Below, piece by piece: positions 7,962 to 14,323 of a stretch of DNA of 18,273 nt. The notes beneath the pieces were generated by a model. It did no database searches. It was not told the DNA's origin and worked only from the letters and a program-made list of their open reading frames with translations. Position 1 is the first letter of the stretch; every line of letters begins with the position of its first letter. Source of the DNA: JANNOG01 sp031398915 (GTDB taxonomy: Bacteria > Actinomycetota > Actinomycetes > Actinomycetales > JBBAYJ01). Made by a program: the position numbers and the translations under genes. The DNA lies in contig JANNOG010000013.1 of assembly GCA_031398915.1 (NCBI GenBank), positions 1 through 18,273 of the forward strand, read 5' to 3'.

Positions 7962-9233
7962 GTGCCCCGCCTGCTCTTGGACCTCACACCGCTTCGCGCG
8001 GTGGCGTATCGACGGTTGTGGATCGGGACATCGCTGACCGGGATCGGCACGCAGCTGACGACGGTGGCGGTGGGGTTGCAGATCTACGACCTGACCGGCT
8101 CGACGTTCGCCGTCGGCCTGGTCGGCCTGATGTCCCTCGGCCCGCTGATCGTCCTGGGCCTCTATGGCGGGGTACTGGTCGACGTCATCGACCGGCGCCG
8201 AGTCATCGTTGCGGCGACGGCGGCGATGTTCGTCGTGGCGGTCGCATTCGCGGCGCAGGCTCTGGCCGGTGGCGCGCAGGTCGGCTTGCTGTACGGGCTG
8301 ATTGCGGCGCAGAGCGGCCTGTTCGGCCTCAACAGCACTGCGCGTTCGGCCTCGATACCGCGGTTGCTGCCCCAGGACCTGCTTCCCGCCGCCAATGCCC
8401 TCAACAGCCTGAGTTTCGGGCTCGGCATGTCAGCCGGCCCGTTACTGGGTGCCCTGCTTGTTGCCTCGGTCGGGTACGCGGCCGCATACACGGCTGACGC
8501 GGTGGTCGTGGCCGTCGCTGTGATCTCGCTGATCGGTCTGCCCGCCATGGTCCCCACCGAACGCGGTCAACGCGCCGGACTCGCCTCACTGGTCGAGGGA
8601 TTTCGATTCCTGGGTACCCGGCCCAACGTCCGGATGACGTTCCTGCTGGACATCGCCGCCATGGTGCTGGCCATGCCACGCGTGCTCTTTCCTGCCGTCG
8701 GCACACTGGCGATCGGTGGTGGGGCCACTACGGTGGGAGTACTCGCTGCCTCGGCGGCCGTGGGGTCGATGCTGGCCGGGCTGTTGTCGGGCCCGCTCGG
8801 CGCGATCCGGTGGCAGGGTCGAGCGGTGGTCGTCTCGGTGATCGTCTGGGGCGCAGCGGTCACCGGATTCGGGGTCGTCGTGCTGTCGGTACGGACCGGT
8901 CCCGACGGCGAACGCGTGCTGTGGGCCCTGGTGGCCGCCAGCGCGCTACTCGTCCTGGCGGGTGCGGCCGACGCGGTGAGCGCGGTGTTCCGGACGACGA
9001 TCCTGCAGGCCGCCACTCCGGACGAGCTCCGGGGCCGGTTGCAGGGCGTGTTCGTCGTCGTCGTGGCCGGCGGGCCTCGACTCGGCGACGTCGTACTGGG
9101 CACCGTTGCCGGCGTGACGACCGAGGCGGTCGCCGGCATCGCGGGTGGCCTGGCCTGCATCGTCGTCGTGATCGCCCTGATTCTCGGGCAGCGACGGTTC
9201 CTGCGCTACGACGCCCGCGACCCGCAGCCCTGA
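7962..9233 (+). CDS. MFS transporter, enterobactin-exporter (EntS)-like family
   Basis: 423 aa integral membrane protein from a GTG start. The N-terminus (LLLDLTPLRAVAYRRLWIGTS) is typical of the MFS_3/EntS-like group. It is followed by alternating hydrophobic segments consistent with about 12 transmembrane helices. The loop after helix 2 reads GGVLVDVIDRRRVI, matching the MFS motif A (GxxxDxxxRR). A second half begins after a central loop around residues 195-215 (VPTERGQRAGLASLVEGFRFLG). Substrates in this group include siderophores and drugs; none can be assigned here. No SD is visible, and the start codon lies at a small hairpin (7955-7969). The gene converges with the DUF4143 ATPase, with 30 bp between stops. 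No siderophore synthesis genes are nearby, so a general exporter is as likely. Confidence 0.88.
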   Translation: MPRLLLDLTPLRAVAYRRLWIGTSLTGIGTQLTTVAVGLQIYDLTGSTFAVGLVGLMSLGPLIVLGLYGGVLVDVIDRRRVIVAATAAMFVVAVAFAAQALAGGAQVGLLYGLIAAQSGLFGLNSTARSASIPRLLPQDLLPAANALNSLSFGLGMSAGPLLGALLVASVGYAAAYTADAVVVAVAVISLIGLPAMVPTERGQRAGLASLVEGFRFLGTRPNVRMTFLLDIAAMVLAMPRVLFPAVGTLAIGGGATTVGVLAASAAVGSMLAGLLSGPLGAIRWQGRAVVVSVIVWGAAVTGFGVVVLSVRTGPDGERVLWALVAASALLVLAGAADAVSAVFRTTILQAATPDELRGRLQGVFVVVVAGGPRLGDVVLGTVAGVTTEAVAGIAGGLACIVVVIALILGQRRFLRYDARDPQP

Positions 9234-9263
9234 GTCCACCCGCTGGGCGTGTACTGCAGCCGG

Positions 9264-10535
9264 CTAAGCGCCCAAAAGCGACAACGGCACAACAGCGATC
9301 CCGTCCGCCCGCCGATATGCCCGACGGCCGGTGTTGAGGACCAGGGCGTCCAGCACGTCGTCGCCCAGTTGTCGCTGGAGCCACTTCAGATGACGGACGT
9401 CGTGATCGGTGATCGACTGTGCGAGCTTGACCTCGATCGCCACGATGCGGCCGTCACCCCTCTCGACGACGAGGTCGATCTCGTGCTCGCCACCCTTGGT
9501 CCGTAGATGGCCCACTGAGGCCTCCGACGCCTGTGCGTACACGCGGACGCAGAGCGTGGCGAGCGACTCGAACAAGCCTCCGATGAGGGTGCCGTCGCGT
9601 GGCACTGTCGGCAACCCACCGCCACCTTTGAGCAGGGTGTCGAGAGATGCATCCAGCACGCGCGCGGCCAACGCCGGATCCACGAGGTGATGGGTGGGCG
9701 GACTGGACAGCCGGGACAGGCGATTGCGTGACGGCAGCCACCCGTCCAAGGGATCGAGTATCCAGAGCTGCTCCAGCAATCGTCGATAGGGAAGTGCTGT
9801 GCTCCTCGATAGCTCGTTGCCGTCGACGCCTGCGGCCGCGAGCCGCACCTTCTCCATCGAGGTGGTGGTCGAGGTCGCGGCCGCGTAGGCCCGTAACCAT
9901 CGCCGAAGGCCGCCCCGGTCCCGCACCCGGTAGCCCTGGTCAGGGATATCACGGTCGATGATGCGGCTGAGATACCCGTCCAACTCCGCTCGACGGGCTC
10001 GTCCCGCGACGCCGCGTAGCCCGGGGAAGCCCGAGGCGAGAATCTCCTCGGCGTAGTCCTCCAGTGACATGTCAGCGGACCCGGCGACCGCGTTGTTATC
10101 CCCGGTCAGCAGCGCAGCCATGCTGACGGTCGGCTGCTCGAGGCCACGTTCGGCCAATGCCAGCGGCCGCATACGTACGCTCACGATTCGAGCGGCGCCC
10201 GAGTGGGTCGGCGGTGTGGTCGGCGAAGCTGACCCAGTGAGGATGAAGCGTCCGGGCATGCGGTGGTCGTCGACGGCACGTCGTACCACGTCCCATGTCG
10301 ACGGCAGGCGTTGCCACTCGTCCACCAGGATCGGTGGGGTCCCGGTCGATATCCGTGTCGGTTCAGCGCGCAACACGTCCATCTCGAACGGGTCGTCCAG
10401 GCGATACACCGTACGTGCGCGTTGTAGTGCGGTTGAGGTCTTGCCGACACCCTTGGCTCCGTCCAGGGCGAGGGCGGACACCCCGACGAGGAGTTCGTCC
10501 AACTCGCCGTCCACAACTCGTCGTTGATACGCCAC
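9264..10535 (-). CDS. AAA (AAA_14) ATPase with DUF4143 domain
   Basis: 423 aa from a GTG start. The N-terminal P-loop is GAKGVGKT (residues 26-33), followed by a Walker B-like PPILVDEWQRLP and the RFILTGSASP strand typical of AAA_14. The second half is the DUF4143 region. It ends in EIDLVVERGDGRIVAIEVKLAQS, which matches the E/D...D...(I/V)EVK pattern of a PD-(D/E)XK nuclease-like fold. The biological role of the family is poorly known; members are often solitary accessory genes. The gene appears to be leaderless: TAGTGT lies 6 nt before the GTG. The 23 bp around that box are exactly duplicated. It follows DUF429 on the same strand after 72 bp, but its own promoter suggests separate transcription. 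Confidence 0.92.
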   Translation of the reverse strand: MAYQRRVVDGELDELLVGVSALALDGAKGVGKTSTALQRARTVYRLDDPFEMDVLRAEPTRISTGTPPILVDEWQRLPSTWDVVRRAVDDHRMPGRFILTGSASPTTPPTHSGAARIVSVRMRPLALAERGLEQPTVSMAALLTGDNNAVAGSADMSLEDYAEEILASGFPGLRGVAGRARRAELDGYLSRIIDRDIPDQGYRVRDRGGLRRWLRAYAAATSTTTSMEKVRLAAAGVDGNELSRSTALPYRRLLEQLWILDPLDGWLPSRNRLSRLSSPPTHHLVDPALAARVLDASLDTLLKGGGGLPTVPRDGTLIGGLFESLATLCVRVYAQASEASVGHLRTKGGEHEIDLVVERGDGRIVAIEVKLAQSITDHDVRHLKWLQRQLGDDVLDALVLNTGRRAYRRADGIAVVPLSLLGA

Positions 10536-10536
10536 G

Positions 10537-10582
10537 TCTGGACACTACAGTTCGTCGGGTCTGGACACTACAGTTCGTCGGG
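10537..10582. repeat. Exact 23-bp tandem duplication upstream of the DUF4143 gene
   Basis: Two identical, directly adjacent 23-bp units (10537-10559 and 10560-10582) start with TCTGGACACTACAG and end with TTCGTCGGG on the plus strand. On the minus strand each unit contains TAGTGT. The duplication fills most of the gap between the DUF429 stop and the DUF4143 start. Confidence 0.95.
10542..10547 (-). promoter_or_regulatory. Candidate -10 box of a leaderless DUF4143 transcript
   Basis: Minus-strand TAGTGT fits the actinobacterial -10 pattern TANNNT. It is followed by six bases and then the GTG start (10533-10535), so a start site 7 nt downstream of the box would fall on the first base of the start codon. 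No SD exists at this start, which fits leaderless translation. A second copy of the box lies 23 bp upstream (10565-10570). Confidence 0.6.
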
Positions 10583-10607
10583 TTGGCGGCAGCAGCCATG
10601 CCGGAGG

Positions 10608-11336
10608 TCAGACCCAGATGACGGCGCGTCCGCGGGCGCTGGTCCCGTCCGACCACACGGCCCGAGCGGCATCGCTGCCACCCAACACGCGGGCGTCGTC
10701 GCGCAGCAGTCGGGCCGCGGTCCATGCTGCGGCCAGGGCGTCGAGTGCGTCGTCGATCGGGACCTTGGTCAGGACTGGGTCGTCGAACGCGGCAGCCTCG
10801 ACGTCGAGCAGGGCCATGCGCCGGGCAACACCGGCGGCCGACTTCTTGTTGGCCCACACCGGTCCCGGCCCTGGCGACATGATCCGGAACGCCGTCTCGG
10901 GGTGCGTCTCGACCACCCGCGACGCGGCCGGATGGGGCAACGCATCGATGGCGTCCTCGACGTCGAGGATCTTGGCGGCCAGGCCCCACGTCTGGGTGCT
11001 GATGCCCTGCCCACCGGCCAGTCGCGCCGCCTGTTGCGCACGCTCACGTGACGCGCGAGTGGTCCCCTCGCGCCGTCCCACCGCCATCGCCGCCGCCGGG
11101 GGAGTGGGGAAGATGCTGCGCGACTGGGCGCCGAGGAGAACTCGTGCCTCGGCCTCGCATGCCCGCATCCCGGAGTCGACGAAGCCGATCGGGATGTCGA
11201 TGGCGACCAGGTCACACTCGTGCGCGAGCGCCAGGACCTCGGATGCGTGGCCGAGCTGCCAGTGGAGGGCGCCGTCCTCGACCACGACGGCGATCCACAC
11301 CGAGCCCACGCCGTCGATCCCCGCCACCCGTGTCAC
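10608..11336 (-). CDS. DUF429 domain-containing protein (predicted RNase H-like fold)
   Basis: 242 aa if started at the GTG at 11336, giving MTRVAGIDGVGSVWIAVVV, the normal DUF429 beginning (hydrophobic strand with an acidic DG). The frame continues upstream to TTG 11378 and GTG 11375, but those starts lie inside the CIRCE operator, so I prefer the shorter form. Characteristic blocks are LVAIDIPIGF (second acidic strand), RSIFPTPPAA, ETHPETAF and KVPIDDALDALAAAWTA near the C-terminus. The family is a predicted nuclease of the RNase H-like superfamily with no established role. The acidic residues that would coordinate metal are present (Asp in GIDG, Asp in AIDIP, Asp pair in PIDDALDA). The gene is divergent from hsp20. 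No SD is seen at any candidate start. Confidence 0.85.
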   Translation of the reverse strand: MTRVAGIDGVGSVWIAVVVEDGALHWQLGHASEVLALAHECDLVAIDIPIGFVDSGMRACEAEARVLLGAQSRSIFPTPPAAAMAVGRREGTTRASRERAQQAARLAGGQGISTQTWGLAAKILDVEDAIDALPHPAASRVVETHPETAFRIMSPGPGPVWANKKSAAGVARRMALLDVEAAAFDDPVLTKVPIDDALDALAAAWTAARLLRDDARVLGGSDAARAVWSDGTSARGRAVIWV

Positions 11337-11364
11337 CCGACGAGCTTGCCACTGCGCCACGGGC

Positions 11365-11391
11365 TTGGCACTCACCAATGCCGAGTGCTAA
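11365..11391. promoter_or_regulatory. CIRCE element (HrcA operator) upstream of hsp20
   Basis: TTGGCACTC (11365-11373), a 9-bp spacer, then GAGTGCTAA (11383-11391). This matches the CIRCE consensus TTAGCACTC-N9-GAGTGCTAA at 17 of 18 arm positions, with the exact spacer length. HrcA binds CIRCE and represses chaperone genes until heat or misfolded protein releases it. The left arm includes TTGGCA, a plausible -35 for hsp20, and GCTAAT in and just after the right arm could be its -10, so bound HrcA would block the promoter. The element may also cover the DUF429 promoter. Confidence 0.93.
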
Positions 11392-11446
11392 TTTCTGACC
11401 GCACGGTAGCCGCTCGTCATCGGGGCGGGTGGCTCTGACCAGTACC

Positions 11447-11455
11447 GGAGGTGAT
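11447..11455 (+). promoter_or_regulatory. Strong Shine-Dalgarno of hsp20
   Basis: GGAGGTGAT lies five bases before the GTG at 11461. It is the strongest ribosome binding site in the window and fixes the GTG as the start. The ATG at 11454 is out of frame and overlaps the SD itself. Confidence 0.9.
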
Positions 11456-11460
11456 GTACC

Positions 11461-11937
11461 GTGCTGCGCTTCGACCCGTTCCGTGATGTCGACCGTCTCA
11501 CAGAGCAGCTCCTGGGTGTCCAAGGGGGAACTGCCCGCACACCACGCTTCATGCCGATGGATCTGTACCGGCACGACGGCTCCTACGTACTGCAGGCCGA
11601 CCTGCCAGGCATCGACCCGGCATCGGTGGACGTTCATGTGGACAACTCCACCCTGACGTTGAAGGCCGAGCGCCGGCCCGACGTACCTGACGAGGTGCAA
11701 TGGATTGCGAGCGAGCGGTTTGCCGGAACGTTCATGCGGCAGCTGTCGCTCGGCGACGGCATCGACACCCATCACATCTCGGCCGAGTACGCCAACGGCG
11801 TCCTCACAGTGACCCTTCCTGTCGCCGACCGGGTCAAGCCTCGACGGATCGAAGTCGCCAGTGGCGGCGAGCCGACGACCGTGACACGGGTGGATTCAGA
11901 GGGCTCCCGCACCGCTGTTGGTGCCACAGCGAGCTGA
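11461..11937 (+). CDS. hsp20: Small heat-shock protein, Hsp20/alpha-crystallin family
   Basis: 158 aa ATP-independent holdase that keeps unfolding proteins soluble for refolding by DnaK/ClpB. The N-terminus MLRFDPFRDVDRLTEQLL is the usual amphipathic arm. The alpha-crystallin domain spans about residues 35-130: MPMDLYRHDGSYVLQADLPG, then VDVHVDNSTLTLKAERR, FMRQLSLGD and the hallmark ANGVLTVTLP. A short I-x-V-type C-terminal anchor (RRIEV) and a flexible tail follow. It has a GTG start with a strong SD. A CIRCE operator about 70 bp upstream puts it under HrcA control. A 16-bp hairpin 57 bp after the stop may terminate it before the cobalamin operon. Confidence 0.95.
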   Translation: MLRFDPFRDVDRLTEQLLGVQGGTARTPRFMPMDLYRHDGSYVLQADLPGIDPASVDVHVDNSTLTLKAERRPDVPDEVQWIASERFAGTFMRQLSLGDGIDTHHISAEYANGVLTVTLPVADRVKPRRIEVASGGEPTTVTRVDSEGSRTAVGATAS

Positions 11938-11994
11938 CCTCTGTCACGAGGCGAACCTGACCACGTCCAGTGGCTTCGCTGATTGCCTTGCGAC

Positions 11995-12046
11995 CACCTC
12001 GCCTGGGGGGCTACCGTCCCAGACGCCCCGCCCCCCAGGCGAGGTG
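11995..12046 (+). terminator. Perfect 16-bp hairpin between hsp20 and the riboswitch
   Basis: Left arm CACCTCGCCTGGGGGG (11995-12010) and right arm CCCCCCAGGCGAGGTG (12031-12046) are exact complements around a 20-nt loop. This very stable GC hairpin is a natural terminator candidate for hsp20, although no U tract follows. Its right arm overlaps the 5' edge of the cobalamin aptamer, so it may also affect folding of the riboswitch in read-through RNA. Confidence 0.6.
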
Positions 12047-12166
12047 CCACGTAGGCAGCGAAGTCCGGTACGAATCCGGCGCTGTCCCGCAACTGTGATT
12101 CCACTCTCATCGCGACCTCACGCAGGCCCTGCAGGGGTGGACGAGCCAGGTCGCCTGTCTCGTGGC
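12036..12166 (+). promoter_or_regulatory. Cobalamin (B12) riboswitch
   Basis: The conserved core is at 12060-12098: GAAGTCCGG, then CGAATCCGGCGCTGTCCCGC, then AACTGTGA. The B12 box GAGCCAGGTCGCCTGTC is at 12143-12159. Helices visible by eye are GGCAGCG (12054-12060) with CGCTGTC (12080-12086), and inside it CCGG (12065-12068) with CCGG (12076-12079). CAGGCGA (12036-12042) can pair with TCGCCTG of the B12 box (12151-12157), closing the aptamer. Ends are approximate. It controls the btuF-btuC-btuD-cobD-cobQ-cobO operon; in this family, binding of adenosylcobalamin normally lowers expression. Confidence 0.93.
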
Positions 12167-12234
12167 CACGACGTAAGTCCTCGGACGAAGGACTGATCGT
12201 GCCGCGAGCAGTCGCAGCCCGAGCGGTTTGACGT

Positions 12235-12252
12235 CCTCCGATCTAGCGGAGG
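12235..12252 (+). promoter_or_regulatory. SD-sequestering hairpin (riboswitch expression platform)
   Basis: CCTCCG (12235-12240) pairs perfectly with CGGAGG (12247-12252) around a 6-nt loop. CGGAGG contains the btuF Shine-Dalgarno GGAGG, six bases before the ATG at 12259. The hairpin would therefore hide the ribosome binding site, indicating translational control. Upstream AGGAC (12189-12193) could pair with GTCCT (12233-12237) and free the SD. The existence of the hairpin is seen directly; its switching is inferred. Confidence 0.75.
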
Positions 12253-12258
12253 ATCTCC

Positions 12259-13236
12259 ATGCGTTCCCTGACAGTCCTGGTCGGCCTCGCTTCGGTCGCC
12301 ATCGTCGCCGCCTCCTGCGGCGGCACCGACACCACCGCCTCCAACGAGGCCGCCACCTCGGCAGCCGTCGAGTCCCTGGTGGCACCCAGCTCGGGCGACG
12401 GCGCCTTTCCAGTCACGGTCGCCAGCGGCGACAGCGACTCGACGGACGAGGTGGTCATCGACGCCCGGCCCGAGGCCATCGTCTCGCTCAGCCCGACCGC
12501 AACCGAGATGCTGTTCGCCGTGGGCGCGGGCGATCAGGTCGTCGCGGTCGACGATCAGTCCGACTATCCCGAGGACGTCCCCGTCACCGACCTTTCGGGA
12601 TTCGAACCCAACGTCGAGGCCATCCTCGGCTACGCGCCGGACCTGGTGATCGCGGCAAGCGACCCGGGTGAGCTGGTCGCGGGTCTCGATGCTGCGGGGA
12701 TCCCGGTCCTGCTGCTGCCCTCAGCCACCGACCTGGACGACACCTACGCCCAGATCGAGCGGGTCGGTGCCGCGACCGGTCACATCGGTGACGCCGCCGA
12801 GCTGGTCGGACAGATGCAGGCCGACATCGCCGAGATCCTCGCCGAGGTCCCGGCAGGCACCGAACAGCTCACCTACTACCACGAGCTCGACGACACCTTC
12901 TACTCCGTCACCGGGGACACCTTCATCGGCGCCGTCTACGCCTCACTGGGGTTGACCAGCATCGCCGACGCGGCAGGTAGCGACGCATACCCCCAGCTGT
13001 CGCAGGAGTTCATCGTCTCGGCCGACCCGGACGTCATCTTCCTGGCCGACACGCAGTGCTGTGGTGTGACACCCGAGCAGGTCGCCGCCCGACCCGGCTG
13101 GGCGGGCATGTCGGCGGTCACCGGTGCCCGGGTGTACCCGGTCGACGAGGACGTCGCCAGCCGGTGGGGACCCCGGGTGGTCGACTTCCTGCGGTCCACA
13201 GCCGACCAGGTGGCCACCCTGCAGCCGGCGGGGTGA
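12259..13236 (+). CDS. btuF: Corrinoid ABC transporter substrate-binding lipoprotein (BtuF-like)
   Basis: 325 aa. A signal peptide with hydrophobic core LTVLVGLASVAIVA ends in a lipobox (VAAS-C20), so the mature protein is tethered to the outer face of the membrane. A Ser/Thr/Ala-rich linker leads to a class III (TroA/BtuF-type) binding domain. Landmarks are RPEAIVSLSPTATEMLFAVGAGDQVVAVD, PNVEAILGYAPDLVIA, a long backbone helix around residues 155-195, and the C-terminal VAARPGWAGMSAVTGARVYPVDED. A Cys pair (C267-C268) precedes the last block. Start ATG 12259 has the SD GGAGG. The cobalamin riboswitch and downstream cob genes make a corrinoid substrate most likely; sequence alone would also allow a siderophore or heme binder. 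The stop overlaps the permease start (GTGA). Confidence 0.9.
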   Translation: MRSLTVLVGLASVAIVAASCGGTDTTASNEAATSAAVESLVAPSSGDGAFPVTVASGDSDSTDEVVIDARPEAIVSLSPTATEMLFAVGAGDQVVAVDDQSDYPEDVPVTDLSGFEPNVEAILGYAPDLVIAASDPGELVAGLDAAGIPVLLLPSATDLDDTYAQIERVGAATGHIGDAAELVGQMQADIAEILAEVPAGTEQLTYYHELDDTFYSVTGDTFIGAVYASLGLTSIADAAGSDAYPQLSQEFIVSADPDVIFLADTQCCGVTPEQVAARPGWAGMSAVTGARVYPVDEDVASRWGPRVVDFLRSTADQVATLQPAG

Positions 13237-14318
13237 CCACGACACTGAACCGGGCCGCCGTGGCGGGTGCCGACAGCGGTACCCGCCACGGGGTCTGGAG
13301 CGGGCGGCACGGTCTGGTGATCGCGCTGTGCGGACTCGCCCTCGTCGTCGTCGTCGTCGTGTCGACCTTCATCGGGCCCGCCGGTCTGCGACCACTCGCC
13401 GTCCTGCGCGAGTTCGGCGACGCGCTGCCGTGGGTGAGCGTGGAATCGGGCCTGAGCAGCCAACAGCGGGCCGTGCTGTGGGACATCCGGCTGCCCCGCA
13501 TCGTCATGGGTGTCGTCGTCGGTGGGATGTTGGCCCTCGCAGGTGCCGCCTACCAGGGGGTGTTCCGCAATCCGCTGGCCGACCCCTACCTGCTGGGGGT
13601 GTCCAGCGGTGCCGGGTTGGGCGCGACGATCGTCATCGTCTCGGGCGGCCTCATCGGGCCGTTCGGCCTGCCGGTGGTTGCCTTCGCCGGCGGCCTGGCC
13701 GGTGTGGCCGCGACCTACGCCCTGAGTTCGACGGTGGGCGGGCCGCGGTCCGCCGGCGTCATCGTGCTGGCCGGCGTTGCCGTCGCGGCGTTCTTCGACT
13801 CGGTCCAGACGTTCATCCAGCAGCGCTACGACGAGACGATCCGGTCGGTCTACGCCTGGCTGCTCGGCCAGCTGGTCACCACCGGGTGGGGCGACGTCCT
13901 GAGCGTGCTGCCCTACGTCGTGCTGAGCGCGGCGGTCATCCTGGCCCACCGCCGCGTGCTGGACGTGATGGCGGTCGGTGACACCGAGGCCGGGTCCCTG
14001 GGCGTGGACCCGGTGCGCACGCGGCTGCTGGTCATCCTGGCTGCCACGCTCGGGACCGCGGCTGTCGTCAGCGTGTCGGGGTTGATCGGTTTCGTCGGCA
14101 TCGTCGTGCCCCACACCATCCGGTTGCTGTTCGGCGTGTCGCACCGCGTCCTGCTGCCGGTGTCGATCCTCCTCGGGGCGGCATTCCTGGTCGCGGCCGA
14201 CATCGTGGCCCGCACGGTGCTGTCGCCGGCCGAGATCCCGATCGGAGTGGTCACGGCGCTGGTCGGGGCACCCTTCTTCCTCATCGTGCTGCGTCGAGCC
14301 CGCCATGCGGACGGTTGA
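13233..14318 (+). CDS. btuC: Corrinoid ABC transporter permease (BtuC/FecCD family)
   Basis: 361 aa polytopic permease. The GTG at 13233 overlaps the btuF stop by 4 bp (GTGA); the frame extends upstream inside btuF, but that part is not permease-like. The first membrane segment is VIALCGLALVVVVVVSTFIG. The FecCD signature follows: RLPRIVMGVVVGGMLALAGA, then QGVFRNPLADPYLLGVSSGAG. The cytoplasmic coupling-helix region reads MAVGDTEAGSLGVDP, and the late block is GLIGFVGIVVPHTIRLLFG. About ten membrane helices are expected, as in BtuC. It works as a dimer with two BtuD-like ATPases and takes substrate from the lipoprotein. Confidence 0.93.
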   Translation: MTTTLNRAAVAGADSGTRHGVWSGRHGLVIALCGLALVVVVVVSTFIGPAGLRPLAVLREFGDALPWVSVESGLSSQQRAVLWDIRLPRIVMGVVVGGMLALAGAAYQGVFRNPLADPYLLGVSSGAGLGATIVIVSGGLIGPFGLPVVAFAGGLAGVAATYALSSTVGGPRSAGVIVLAGVAVAAFFDSVQTFIQQRYDETIRSVYAWLLGQLVTTGWGDVLSVLPYVVLSAAVILAHRRVLDVMAVGDTEAGSLGVDPVRTRLLVILAATLGTAAVVSVSGLIGFVGIVVPHTIRLLFGVSHRVLLPVSILLGAAFLVAADIVARTVLSPAEIPIGVVTALVGAPFFLIVLRRARHADG

Positions 14319-14323
14319 GTCCG

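Noticed and set aside
11337..11378. Longer DUF429 N-terminus from TTG 11378 or GTG 11375
   Set aside because: These starts lie in the CIRCE operator, and the extra residues precede the normal family beginning (RVAGIDG).
12936..14306. Long minus-strand open frame opposite btuF/btuC
   Set aside because: His/Asp/Gln/Arg-rich composition with no recognisable domain. The plus strand carries a clear FecCD permease.
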